Of a stretch of 19,009 nt of DNA, positions 1-7,954 are shown piece after piece. The DNA comes from CAG-791 sp963591995 (GTDB lineage: Bacteria; Bacillota; Clostridia; Lachnospirales; Lachnospiraceae): contig CAVAUJ010000048.1 in NCBI GenBank assembly GCA_963591995.1, positions 1 to 19,009 of the forward strand, given 5' to 3'. The translations under genes were made by a program, and so were the position numbers. The stretch's first letter is position 1; every line of letters starts with the position of its first letter. The notes under the pieces are model-generated. The model was not told the DNA's origin, did no database searches, and saw only the letters and a program-made list of their open reading frames with translations.

Positions 1-878
1 TTTATGAGCAGCATCAAAAGGAGCATGTTGCCCCCGCCGGCCACCAGTGTCGTCATCCACGTGACCGCCAGCATTCTCTCCCAGCGAACCCGGGGGAAAA
101 CATTGTCGCACAGCGTCATTACGAACAGGACCAGCAATGCGGCTGCAAGCGCAGGAAGAATGGAAATCGGATTGCTGCACAAAAAGAACAGTCCGATCAG
201 CGTTGCCATCAGGAACAATTCGTACCACTCGGACAGCTCTACAATTCCCAGAACCTTTCCCGAAATGTCCGTCGTCACACCCTTTACCATTTCCTGATGT
301 GCGTGATGCGACGTACTGATGTCGAAGGGTGACTTGCGCAGCTCAATGGGCAATACCACGAGGAAGGCAAGGAAAATCCCCGGTGTCTTCACGATGGCGG
401 GCACACGCTGTCCCACAATGTCCGACACCATAAAACTCCCGCTCGAGAGATACAGTCCGATGCAGATCAGCAGCAGGACGGGCTCCGCGCAGGCCATCTG
501 CAGCATCTCGCGCTGCGCACTCATGTTGGAATACGGTGCACTCGCCGAAAAGGCCGCAATGCACAGCAGCATCTCCGCCAGCGTCAGAGAAAAGACCGCC
601 AGCAGAATGTCCTGCCCGGCATAGATGATGCCGATGGCCATCATGAGGAACAGCAGATGTCCGATCACCAGAAAGTGCTGCAGTCCGTTGACGATATATG
701 CTTTTTTCTGGAAAAATTTGCTCAGGTCATAGAACGGCTGCAGAATCGGCGGTCCCTGTCTTCTCTGCATCCTCGCGGAAAAGAACCGATCCGTTCCGGA
801 GAGGAAGCCGCCGACCACCGGCGCCGCCAGCAGCGTCACCACCACAAGGAGCGCCATTTTCAATATATATCCTGCCAT
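1..878 (-). CDS. NuoH/EchB/HycD-like membrane subunit of a group 4 energy-converting complex (3' end cut by window)
   Basis: This is the start of an integral membrane protein of the respiratory complex I subunit 1 family (NuoH, EchB, HycD), the subunit that anchors the electron-transfer arm to the membrane. I translated 292 residues with no stop before the window edge; family members are about 300-325 residues, so little is missing. Family marks are RRQGPPILQPFYDLSKFF (residues 39-56) and the conserved loop ELRKSPFDISTSHHAHQEM (179-197), followed by ISGKVLGIVELSEWYE (205-220). At least seven hydrophobic segments are visible. The ATG at 878 overlaps the upstream stop as TGATG and has AGGAGG at 893-888, 9 nt away; GTG at 881 is an alternative start. 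The NuoL-like then NuoH-like order matches echAB, hycCD and hyfBC. The catalytic subunits lie outside the window, so a true Ech hydrogenase cannot be told from a related non-Ni complex. Confidence 0.9.
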   Translation of the reverse strand, partial: MAGYILKMALLVVVTLLAAPVVGGFLSGTDRFFSARMQRRQGPPILQPFYDLSKFFQKKAYIVNGLQHFLVIGHLLFLMMAIGIIYAGQDILLAVFSLTLAEMLLCIAAFSASAPYSNMSAQREMLQMACAEPVLLLICIGLYLSSGSFMVSDIVGQRVPAIVKTPGIFLAFLVVLPIELRKSPFDISTSHHAHQEMVKGVTTDISGKVLGIVELSEWYELFLMATLIGLFFLCSNPISILPALAAALLVLFVMTLCDNVFPRVRWERMLAVTWMTTLVAGGGNMLLLMLLI

Positions 879-2812
879 CACAACGCACCTCCTATGATGA
901 TCACCATGAATGTCCCAAGGAGCGCCGCGGAAATCATCAGACACGGCTTCATGATCTTGAGCTCTCCGATGACATCAATCATGTACCAGTTGGACATGTA
1001 CACGCTTTGCACGTCACCGAAGGAATTCAGGAAATGTCTGTCATCCGCTGCGTTGACACCGGACATATAGGATCTGGTGTTGTGCTCCGTGATGCCGCCG
1101 CGGTGTCTGGAAATGAACACACCCGCGATGGGCAGCGAGATCACCAGCGCGAACATGAACAGCATGACCACGATGTCCGAGTCACCGATTACCGGTGCCA
1201 CGTCCATCTGGAACATCTGATTCAGGACCGGCTGCAGAATATACTTGGAAATCAGCGGGAAGAGGAAGCACATAGCGACCACAAGGGAAGCCAGCGGTAC
1301 GATGGAGAACCACTCTCCCCGGTGCGTCGTATCCTTCAGGGCCTGTGACTTGTGAATGACCGCAAGGAGCTTGCCCAGCCATTTTCCCCAGTAAAAGGAG
1401 GTGCTGGAGGTACCGAAAATCAGGAACAGCACCAGCCACACGCTGTTGGAATCGATGTAGGATTTCAGGGCGGCCCATTTGGCGATCAGCATGCCGAAGG
1501 GTGCCAGATACATGCCGCAGATGCCGATGATCATAACAATGGCAAGTCGCGGCAGCTTGATGATGAGCCCGTGCATGTCCTCGATGTTCCTCGAGCCCGT
1601 GACATTCTCCACAGCACCGACGCACAGGAACATCAGGGATTTCGACACGCCGTGGAAGAGGACCAGCATCACAGCGGCCCAGACAGACTCCGGATGGCCG
1701 ACACCTGCGCAGGCCACAATCAGACCAAGATTGGAAATGGTGGAGTGCGCCAGCACCCTCTTGCCGTCCGACGTTGCAATGGCCATCAGCGATGCCGCAA
1801 AAAAGGTAAAGCCACCGATCAAAGTGACCAGAACCCCGGTGAGCGTTCCCTCCAGCATCGGTGCAATGCGAATCAGCAGATAAACGCCGGCCTTCACCAT
1901 CGTCGCCGAATGCAGCAGCGCCGAGGTGGGCGTCGGTGCCACCATGGCCCCCAGAAGCCACCCGCAGAACGGGAACTGTGCGCTCTTTGTCATTGCCGCA
2001 AAGGACAGCATCACCAGAACGATCATCACGCCGGGACAGGCTGCCTTGTCCACCGTCAGAAGCTGTGAGAGATTGGTGACGCCAAGGGCCAGCGCCGAAT
2101 ACAGGATCGCAACCATAAAGCCGCAGCCGCCCAGCAGATTCATCCACAGCGCCTTGAACGAATTGCGGATGGACTCCTCCTGTTTGTTGTAGCCGATGAG
2201 CAGAAAGGAGCAGACCGATGTGATCTCCCAGAAGAAATACATCCAGGCCATGCTGTCGGAGAACAGCAACCCGAACATTGCTCCCATGAAGACGAAAAGC
2301 ATCGCCAGGAACCAATTGGAGCGTTCCGGATAATCCCGATGGTGCTGATGGTAATCCTTGATGTAGCCCACCGCGTAGTTACAGATGAGACATCCGACCA
2401 CACCCACCATCAGGCACATGATGACCGTCAGATTGTCCACGCGAAAATGCGCCGCCCCCTCCGGCATCCTGCCGGACAGATCCAGCCACAGCATCGGGAT
2501 CGTGCCGATCCAGGAAAGAAGCGCCGCATAAATCTTCCGGTACCGGAAGGCATAGAAGGTCACAACGACCATCAGAAGGACTTCGCCCGCCATAACCACC
2601 CGATCGAGCCACGGAACCACGAACAGATACTCATATCGCTCCCGTCCGCCAAGAACCGCTACCGTAAGATATATGACCGCCGCCGTGATGCAAAGCGCTG
2701 CCGCACGCACCAGATATTTGCGCGCCGCATACACCTTTTCACCATTTCCCATGAGGAACAGCAGCAGCGCTACCACAAAAGGAAAAAAGATCAGAAACTG
2801 TAATATGAACAA
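878..2812 (-). CDS. NuoL/EchA/HyfB-like proton-antiporter subunit of an energy-converting complex
   Basis: This is a 644-residue polytopic membrane protein of the proton-conducting antiporter family (NuoL/M/N, EchA, HycC, HyfB), expected to move H+ or Na+ across the membrane. Visible family residues, numbered from the TTG start, are the Glu in FFWEITSVCSFLLIGY (E196), the Lys in MTKSAQFPF (K276), HSATMVKAG (H301, K307), SDGKRVLAHSTISNLG (K351, H356) and FHGVSKSLMFL (H387, K391). The reading frame stays open up to 2929, but the promoter lies inside that extension. TTG at 2812 has AGGAGG at 2825-2820 with 7-nt spacing and opens directly into a hydrophobic helix (FILQFLIFFPFVVALLLFL), so I chose it. 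It is first in its unit and translationally coupled to the NuoH-like gene. An Ech-type [NiFe] hydrogenase is the best guess; the catalytic subunits are not in view. Confidence 0.92.
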   Translation of the reverse strand: MFILQFLIFFPFVVALLLFLMGNGEKVYAARKYLVRAAALCITAAVIYLTVAVLGGRERYEYLFVVPWLDRVVMAGEVLLMVVVTFYAFRYRKIYAALLSWIGTIPMLWLDLSGRMPEGAAHFRVDNLTVIMCLMVGVVGCLICNYAVGYIKDYHQHHRDYPERSNWFLAMLFVFMGAMFGLLFSDSMAWMYFFWEITSVCSFLLIGYNKQEESIRNSFKALWMNLLGGCGFMVAILYSALALGVTNLSQLLTVDKAACPGVMIVLVMLSFAAMTKSAQFPFCGWLLGAMVAPTPTSALLHSATMVKAGVYLLIRIAPMLEGTLTGVLVTLIGGFTFFAASLMAIATSDGKRVLAHSTISNLGLIVACAGVGHPESVWAAVMLVLFHGVSKSLMFLCVGAVENVTGSRNIEDMHGLIIKLPRLAIVMIIGICGMYLAPFGMLIAKWAALKSYIDSNSVWLVLFLIFGTSSTSFYWGKWLGKLLAVIHKSQALKDTTHRGEWFSIVPLASLVVAMCFLFPLISKYILQPVLNQMFQMDVAPVIGDSDIVVMLFMFALVISLPIAGVFISRHRGGITEHNTRSYMSGVNAADDRHFLNSFGDVQSVYMSNWYMIDVIGELKIMKPCLMISAALLGTFMVIIIGGAL

Positions 2813-2851
2813 CTTGCCCCCTCCTGTCAAAAAATTAACCCATGCCCATCT

Positions 2852-2879
2852 ATTATAATCCGATTTCGGCCGCAAACAA
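2852..2879 (-). promoter_or_regulatory. Sigma-A-type promoter for the Ech-like membrane operon
   Basis: On the minus strand, TTGTTT (2879-2874) and a perfect TATAAT (2857-2852) are separated by 16 bp. Transcription would start near 2845, about 33 nt before the TTG start of the NuoL-like gene. It lies just past the terminator of the preceding permease gene. Confidence 0.7.
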
Positions 2880-2910
2880 GAGAAGCCGCCTGTTAAGATC
2901 GGGCAAGAAA

Positions 2911-2956
2911 AGGCAAGAAAAGGCAGCACCGGCCATCCTTCCTGCCTGTGCTGCCT
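2911..2956 (-). terminator. Rho-independent terminator after the ABC permease gene
   Basis: On the minus strand the arms AGGCAGCAC (2956-2948) and GTGCTGCCT (2929-2921) form a 9-bp stem with an 18-nt loop. It is followed by TTTCTTGCCTTTTCTTGCC, a T-rich stretch made of a tandem 10-nt repeat. The T-tract is interrupted, so efficiency may be moderate. It separates the GntR/ABC/permease unit from the Ech-like operon. Confidence 0.6.
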
Positions 2957-2972
2957 CTCTCGTTCTATCGTC

Positions 2973-3067
2973 TGTTCGCCTGCTGCCGCCTTGTCAGACT
3001 GCCGCTGCCCTGTCAGACTGCCGCCATCTTGTTATCTTGCGACTGCCTTGTTATCTTGCTGCCGCCG
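2973..3067. repeat. Degenerate 19-bp tandem repeat, about five copies
   Basis: Five consecutive 19-nt units begin at 2973, 2992, 3011, 3030 and 3049, each starting tgt(c/t) and most ending in a gccgc-like stretch. Units 2 and 3 share their first 14 bases (tgtcagactgccgc), and units 4 and 5 share their first 11 (tgttatcttgc). The array crosses the 3' end of the permease gene (stop 3053-3051), so the last residues before the stop (a run of Ala) are part of the repeat. Confidence 0.7.
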
Positions 3068-5225
3068 CTGCGTCTACTGTGTTCGCATCATTTTCCAGAG
3101 ACTGATCCAGATCCCTCTCCACGAAATCCGGAATCTCCCCGCGTCGGAAGTAAACGCTGTAATATACGCTGTCGAAATCCCTCTCTTTCACATTCACAGA
3201 CAGATCCTTGGAGAAATCATACAGCTCCTCCGTCTTTCTCCAGTTGCTGGTGATCAGAATATCGGAGCTGTCCAGAATCTTCTGAATGCTCTCCTCATCC
3301 GTGTAAGTGGCCCGTTTCGTATCGGAATCCGTGTATTCATACACGTTGACAGAAGATACATCCTCCGCCGTTCCCTTTTCCGTCAGCATGTTGTGCTCCT
3401 TCAGAAAGGCCAGTGTGTTCACATAGGACGGATAAATGTCATAGCTCTGCTCTACGTACGGATTCGTGCAGCGCAGGGACACCTTTCCGATCGCCTCCTC
3501 CTCCGAAAGCTGCGTGTAGGAATAGAACTGCTCCAGATCCTTTTTGTATGCCTCGCCGAAGGCAGCGTACAGGCTCCCGCTTTCCTTTATGCTGCTGCCG
3601 AAGCCGTCGGTGAATACCAGCGTCCCCGTGCTCTTCGCCAATTCCTGTACGTAGGTATCCGAATAGATCGGAATCAGTCCTTCCCGGTATTCCTTGGATG
3701 CTACAACCGCATCCAGGACCGCCGCATCCATGCTGTAGGGAATGCTGACCGTGCGATACACATCCCTTCCGTTCTTCATATGATAGCAGATGACGGCGCT
3801 CCAGGAATTCTCGGCTTCGCCGTCCCGGACCTTGCGTGCATTCTCCATGGCCGGCAGCGCCAGCTGCTCAAACGCGTCGATGTCGGTCAGCTTCATCCGC
3901 TTCAGGACCTCTCCCGCCGAATCCTTGTAACAGAGAGCATCCTCCGCCGTCTCGTAATAATAATAGTTGCTGTCGTTGTATACGTAGAGCGCTGCACTCG
4001 CAACATCTGCGGTTTTCGGAACGTAGCGGTCATACCCGGCCAGATCATAGCGGAACACCAGAAAGATCAGCGCAGCTGCCAACGTTGCCAGCACGATCTC
4101 GGCAAAATGGCCGAAAAATTTCCACACATTCCGTTCGTAAATGATCTCAATGATTCCCGTACACAAAACCGTTGCCACGATAATGCCCAGCAGCATGAAG
4201 GCCGTGCCGGTGCGGGACGTAACCGAGCTGAACAGGTTGATCACCATCTCTCCGGCAAAAAGCGCAATCACCACGCTGCTCACGATGCGGATCACCGCGC
4301 GAACCGGGCGATGGATCACCGTCATCCCCGCATACTCCTCCTTCCGTTTCCGATAGATCCGGATTGCCACCAGAAGAACAATTGCGCCGATGATCAGATT
4401 GGCTGCATCTGCCTTCACGCAGGACTGCAGCAGCTCCCGCAGCTGCTCCGCGGTCAGGCAGGTATTGTAGGAAACCACATACTGACCGGACGTGTATCTG
4501 GACGGCGCCATCACGTTGTAAAGCGGGGAGAACATGAAATCCGGCGTTCTGCTGCTCAGGTAGCTGTAGGTGCAGTAGAAGGTTCTCGTCAGCCATGTGA
4601 ACATCGTCTGCACGAACTGATCGATCAGCAGAAGGAAGACCGCAACAATGCCGGATACGATCAGGTTGCCCGTCAGCATCACGGCCAGAATGCCGACGCT
4701 GTAGGCGGCCCAAAAGCATACCGTCAGCCGTACCAGCTGGACCATTGCTTCCAGAAAGATCAGACCGTTCATGCCCTTCATGCCGGCTGCGCAGGCAACG
4801 GACAGGAAGAGGCTGACCGCCATCGGAATTTCATACATGAGAAACCCGTTGATGTATATGTTCCGGAATCTCTCCGTGCGGGAAATCGGCTGGCTTTCAT
4901 AAAAATCCTGCTTCTCCATGTCGAACAGATAAGAAAAGCCGTTGATTGCCAGAATCACCGCAAGGATTACAACAACCCAGGGAAAGCTCTGCTGCACGCC
5001 GATCCACGTTTCCACCTCGTACAGGCGCTGCGCCAGTGTCCTCGCTGCGTCCATCCCCTGCATGGCCGCCGCCTCGTTGCTGCGCACGATCAGAAGGACA
5101 ACGGCTACCGGGTAATACAGCAGCATGTAGAGAATGATTCCTGCCAGCATCCACAGTCTCCTTTGCAGGAGCTGCCTCTGCAGGACGAAAAATTGTCCGT
5201 TCTTCTTATTCCTATTTACACTCAT
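3051..5225 (-). CDS. Large ABC-2-like permease with C-terminal extracytoplasmic domain
   Basis: This 724-residue membrane protein is probably the permease partner of the ATPase encoded just upstream. About nine hydrophobic segments can be placed near residues 25-47, 81-101, 128-146, 160-184, 187-208, 274-291, 312-332, 340-362 and 373-392. The segment DFYESQPISRTERFRNIYI (107-125) resembles the loop after the second membrane helix of ABC-2-type permeases. An odd helix number with an inside N-terminus puts residues 393-724 outside the membrane: a hydrophilic, Tyr/Asp-rich domain with NYYYYE, no cysteine pair and no recognised enzyme motif. It recalls Clostridia proteins annotated DUF6449, from memory only. 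ATG at 5225 has AGGAGG 6 nt upstream (GGCAGGAGGAAATCA) and is preferred over an in-frame start at 5279 without a ribosome binding site. Substrate unknown; export or sensing of a membrane-active compound is inferred from neighbours. Confidence 0.8.
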   Translation of the reverse strand: MSVNRNKKNGQFFVLQRQLLQRRLWMLAGIILYMLLYYPVAVVLLIVRSNEAAAMQGMDAARTLAQRLYEVETWIGVQQSFPWVVVILAVILAINGFSYLFDMEKQDFYESQPISRTERFRNIYINGFLMYEIPMAVSLFLSVACAAGMKGMNGLIFLEAMVQLVRLTVCFWAAYSVGILAVMLTGNLIVSGIVAVFLLLIDQFVQTMFTWLTRTFYCTYSYLSSRTPDFMFSPLYNVMAPSRYTSGQYVVSYNTCLTAEQLRELLQSCVKADAANLIIGAIVLLVAIRIYRKRKEEYAGMTVIHRPVRAVIRIVSSVVIALFAGEMVINLFSSVTSRTGTAFMLLGIIVATVLCTGIIEIIYERNVWKFFGHFAEIVLATLAAALIFLVFRYDLAGYDRYVPKTADVASAALYVYNDSNYYYYETAEDALCYKDSAGEVLKRMKLTDIDAFEQLALPAMENARKVRDGEAENSWSAVICYHMKNGRDVYRTVSIPYSMDAAVLDAVVASKEYREGLIPIYSDTYVQELAKSTGTLVFTDGFGSSIKESGSLYAAFGEAYKKDLEQFYSYTQLSEEEAIGKVSLRCTNPYVEQSYDIYPSYVNTLAFLKEHNMLTEKGTAEDVSSVNVYEYTDSDTKRATYTDEESIQKILDSSDILITSNWRKTEELYDFSKDLSVNVKERDFDSVYYSVYFRRGEIPDFVERDLDQSLENDANTVDAAAAAR

Positions 5226-5242
5226 TGATTTCCTCCTGCCCG

Positions 5243-5265
5243 GGCAAGGGGCATCACCCCCTGCC
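5243..5265 (-). other. Intercistronic hairpin just upstream of the permease ribosome binding site
   Basis: On the minus strand GGCAGGGGG, loop TGATG and CCCCTTGCC form a 9-bp GC-rich stem with one G-T pair. It sits in the 82-nt gap between the ATPase stop and the permease start, and ends a few bases before the AGGAGG. There is no following T-tract, so it is not a terminator. It could set the ATPase-to-permease ratio or be an mRNA end or processing point; this is inference. Confidence 0.55.
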
Positions 5266-5307
5266 GCAGACATCCGCATGCAAATCGCAATTCTTTGTCC
5301 GGAAGGT

Positions 5308-6213
5308 TCAGTCCAGAATGAACTTACGAATGTCGTACCCGACCAATTCCGTCTCGCTGATGAAAACCTCTTCCAGTGTCAGCGGGAGGACTTCAAAGAA
5401 TACGGTGTTCACACCGCGGAAATGCTGTTCAATGGTCTCACGGCTACCGCGGATGGTCAGCGTGACCAGACGTCCGCGGTTCTCCTCATTGATGATATCC
5501 TGGCCGGCCAATGCCATCTGCCGGTCCTCCTCCGAGGCAAAAACACATTGCACCTTCAGAATGGAGGACTTCAGCGCCTCCATGTCCTCCGACAGCAGAA
5601 CGCCGCCCTGATGAAGGAGTCCCACATGATCACAGATGTCCTCGATTTCCCGCAGATTATGCGACGTGATGACCGGTGTCAGCCCTCTGTCTTCCATATC
5701 CTTGGCGAACAGACTCTTCACCGCCTGCCGCATCACAGGATCCAGTCCGTCGAACGTCTCGTCACAGAACAGATATTTGGTTCCCGAGCAAAGTCCCAGA
5801 ATGATGGAGAGCTGCTTCTTCATTCCCTTGGAAAAGGACGCAATTCTGCGGCCCGGATCCAGCCCGAAGTCCTTCATCAGCTTGCCGAAGCGATATTCCG
5901 AATAATCCGGGTACAGCTCCGCAATGTACCGGCTCATCTCGTTCCCGGTTGCATTCGGAAAATAATAGTAGTCATTGGGAATAAAGAAAATATTCTGTTT
6001 GATCCCCGGATTGTCATAGACCGGCTCCCGGTCAATGCAGATGATGCCGTCATCCGGCATCATGACGCCCGCCAGCATCCGCAGCAGCGTGCTCTTCCCC
6101 GCGCCGTTGGTCCCCAGCAGACCGAAAACCTCGCGTTCGTTCATTTTAATGGACACCTTGTTGACTGCGACGCAGTCCGCAAAGGTCTTGGTCAGATTCA
6201 TGGTCTCGATCAT
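5308..6213 (-). CDS. ABC transporter ATP-binding protein (BcrA/YtrB-like)
   Basis: This 301-residue cytoplasmic ATPase would power the large permease encoded next. The nucleotide-binding motifs are present in order: Walker A GTNGAGKST (34-42), signature SKGMKKQ (128-134, SKG replacing SGG as is common in this export-type group), Walker B and catalytic Glu YLFCDETFDGLDP (147-159), and the switch histidine in ITSHN (H185). The DETFDGLDP form differs from the usual DEPTxGLDP. After about residue 205 there is a C-terminal extension typical of the multidrug/bacitracin-type branch. The ATG at 6213 overlaps the stop of the GntR gene in ATGA, indicating coupled translation. The neighbours (GntR regulator before, permease after) match regulator-controlled exporters such as ytrAB-like loci. 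The transported compound cannot be read from sequence. Confidence 0.92.
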   Translation of the reverse strand: MIETMNLTKTFADCVAVNKVSIKMNEREVFGLLGTNGAGKSTLLRMLAGVMMPDDGIICIDREPVYDNPGIKQNIFFIPNDYYYFPNATGNEMSRYIAELYPDYSEYRFGKLMKDFGLDPGRRIASFSKGMKKQLSIILGLCSGTKYLFCDETFDGLDPVMRQAVKSLFAKDMEDRGLTPVITSHNLREIEDICDHVGLLHQGGVLLSEDMEALKSSILKVQCVFASEEDRQMALAGQDIINEENRGRLVTLTIRGSRETIEQHFRGVNTVFFEVLPLTLEEVFISETELVGYDIRKFILD

Positions 6214-6569
6214 CTTATCAGCTCACCCGCTTTCCTGTAGAGTTCCTCTTTGCTAAGGCCCAGCTCCTCCGCTTCCTTCAGGAGTGCGGCCATACGCTGC
6301 GCCAGCTCCAGCTTCTTGTTCTCCATCAGTTCCTTGCCTCCGCTGACATAATTGCCCTTTCCCTTGACCGTATAAAGATATCCCTGCCGCTCAAGCTCCG
6401 CATAAGCCTTCTGCACCGTATTGGGATTGGTGGAAAGCTCCATGGCCAGCGACCGAACCGACGGCATCTGCTCTCCGGGTTCCAATACGCCTTTTAATAT
6501 CAGCGTTTTGTAGCGTTCCGAAATCTGTTCGTAAATCGATCTCGAATCGCGGTAGTCGATCAAATCCAT
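6210..6569 (-). CDS. GntR-family transcriptional regulator, YtrA subfamily
   Basis: This 119-residue DNA-binding protein is the likely local repressor of the ABC unit. The N-terminal winged helix-turn-helix is clear: SIYEQISERYKTLILKGVL, PGEQMPSVRSLA, then the recognition helix region NPNTVQKAYAELERQGYL and the wing KGKGNYV. It has only a short helical C-terminus of about 40 residues rather than a ligand-binding FadR or UTRA domain, which is the hallmark of the YtrA subfamily; members usually sit at the head of ABC operons, as here. I chose ATG at 6569 because CGGAGG lies 8 nt upstream; in-frame starts at 6590 (GTG) and 6575 (ATG) are less well supported. Its stop overlaps the ATPase start by 4 nt. 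An inverted repeat at 6607-6621 is a candidate binding site. Confidence 0.92.
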   Translation of the reverse strand: MDLIDYRDSRSIYEQISERYKTLILKGVLEPGEQMPSVRSLAMELSTNPNTVQKAYAELERQGYLYTVKGKGNYVSGGKELMENKKLELAQRMAALLKEAEELGLSKEELYRKAGELIR

Positions 6570-6588
6570 CTGCATCGCCTCCGTGTTC

Positions 6589-6621
6589 ACTGTATTAGTC
6601 TTCGCAGTACAGTTAATGTAC
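6589..6621 (-). promoter_or_regulatory. Candidate GntR operator / promoter region
   Basis: Between dprA and the GntR gene there are two overlapping inverted repeats: GTACA-5 nt-TGTAC (6607-6621, perfect 5-bp arms) and ACTGTA-13 nt-TACAGT (6589-6594 with 6608-6613). They lie 20-52 nt upstream of the chosen GntR start, where a YtrA-type self-regulating operator is expected. A TAATAC at 6597-6592 could be the -10, but no convincing -35 accompanies it. Assignment as operator is inference. Confidence 0.4.
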
Positions 6622-6684
6622 CACTGCAGCGCCGCCTTGTAAAGGGGGAAGGGCCGAAGGAAATGCCGATTTCATACCGTTGCT

Positions 6685-7926
6685 CTATTGCTTTATATAC
6701 CGGCCTGCGCAGATTTCATGTAAGACCCCTTGAAGGAGGAGTCTTGTCGCTTCCCTTTGCAGCTCCGCATAGCTGACCCTTCTTGCCGCAAGACGGCTGA
6801 CCTCGTCCAGCACATCGCCAAGACATTGCGCCGTCGCGCGGTCCATGCACGCGATCAGCGCGTCGGGCACAGGGAGCGGTGTCGACGGCTCCTCTCCCTC
6901 CGCGCGCTCCGGATTTCTCATTGTCCTCCCGTCCCTTTGTTCCGCGCCGGCCTCCTCCCTTGCCGCACGGCTGTCGCCTTCCATTCCCAGCGCTTCCAGA
7001 AGCAATTCCGGCGAAAGGGCAATTCCTGCGCCCTGCCGTATGAGACGGTTGCACCCTCTGCTGCAGCCGTCCTCGATCCGTCCCGGCACAGCCCACACGT
7101 CCTTTCCCTGCTCCAGCGCCCGGTCCACCGTGATCAAGGTTCCGGACCAGTCCCTTGCCTCCACGACCAGAATCAGGTCGGAGAGTCCGCTGATGATCCG
7201 GTTCCGCGGAGGGAAAAAGCGATTCTCCGGCTGTACCCCCGGCCGGTACTCCGAAATCAGTCCGCCTCTTTCCGCCAATGCCTCGTACAAGTCCCGATTC
7301 TCCTCCGGATAGCAGATATCCACGCCGCTTCCCAGAACCGCAAAGGACGCCCCCTCCTCCAGGGCGCTTCGTCCTGCGATGCCGTCTATCCCGCGCGCCA
7401 TGCCGGAAATAATCTGAACCCCCGCTGCGGCAAGCCTTCCGGCAAAATACCTTGCCGTCCTTCTTCCGTAGGCCGATGCCATCCTGGCACCCACAATGCC
7501 GACGGACGGCCTCTCCTCCTCCGGGAGCCTGCCTCTTACATAAATTCCAAAGGGCGGATCCTCGATCTGTCGCAGTCTCTTCGGATAATCCGCATCGCCC
7601 GCCCAGACATAACGGATCCTCCTGCGCTCCAGCTCCTCCACGGCGCGCCCCAGATATGCCTCCCGTGCACAGGACTTTCTCGCCTTTTCCAAAAGCTCGG
7701 CCGCCCGTTCCGCCATGACGGCAGGATATTGCTCTCTCCCCTCCCGGCAGCGCCTCCGATTCTCCTTTTGAAAGGCATCGATCACGAAGTCATGCCCGCT
7801 CTCTCCCTCCATTCGGTACAGCAGCTCCGCAAAGTCCGGATGACCATCCGTCGCTGCCCAGAGCGTATACAGCGTTTTCTTTCCAAGCTGCGGAATTCCC
7901 GCAAGCCACAAATCATATTTCGTCAT
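6685..7926 (-). CDS. dprA: DNA processing protein DprA
   Basis: This 413-residue protein loads RecA on incoming single-stranded DNA during natural transformation and binds DNA in the cytoplasm. The Rossmann-like DprA core is complete: VGIVGARMASAYGRR, then IISGMARGIDGIAG, VLGSGVDICYPEENRDLY, GGLISEYRPG, FPPRNRIISGLSDLILVVEA and the ALEQGKDVWAVPGRI segment. A helical N-terminal domain precedes it. A charged linker (EEAGAEQRDGRTMRNPERAE region) leads to a C-terminal winged-helix-like segment. ATG at 7926 is preceded by AAGGA at 6-nt spacing; an in-frame GTG at 7944 lacks a site. It follows yifB by 61 nt, a common pairing in Firmicutes. The next gene is not topA, which often follows dprA in Firmicutes; the GntR/ABC unit sits there instead. 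No terminator was seen after the stop. Confidence 0.95.
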   Translation of the reverse strand: MTKYDLWLAGIPQLGKKTLYTLWAATDGHPDFAELLYRMEGESGHDFVIDAFQKENRRRCREGREQYPAVMAERAAELLEKARKSCAREAYLGRAVEELERRRIRYVWAGDADYPKRLRQIEDPPFGIYVRGRLPEEERPSVGIVGARMASAYGRRTARYFAGRLAAAGVQIISGMARGIDGIAGRSALEEGASFAVLGSGVDICYPEENRDLYEALAERGGLISEYRPGVQPENRFFPPRNRIISGLSDLILVVEARDWSGTLITVDRALEQGKDVWAVPGRIEDGCSRGCNRLIRQGAGIALSPELLLEALGMEGDSRAAREEAGAEQRDGRTMRNPERAEGEEPSTPLPVPDALIACMDRATAQCLGDVLDEVSRLAARRVSYAELQREATRLLLQGVLHEICAGRYIKQ

Positions 7927-7954
7927 GTCCCGTCCTTCTCCCACTGTACCCGGT

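Noticed and set aside
2973..3067. CRISPR array
   Set aside because: The repeats are contiguous, degenerate and without unique spacers, and no cas gene is nearby.
2991..5228. Long plus-strand open frame of 745 codons opposite the permease gene
   Set aside because: It is the antisense shadow of a well-supported gene: no ribosome binding site, no family motif, His/Arg/Gln-rich composition. The same applies to plus-strand frames at 5134-6240, 6730-8058, 7925-9442, 9704-10834, 11154-12158 and 12633-13829.
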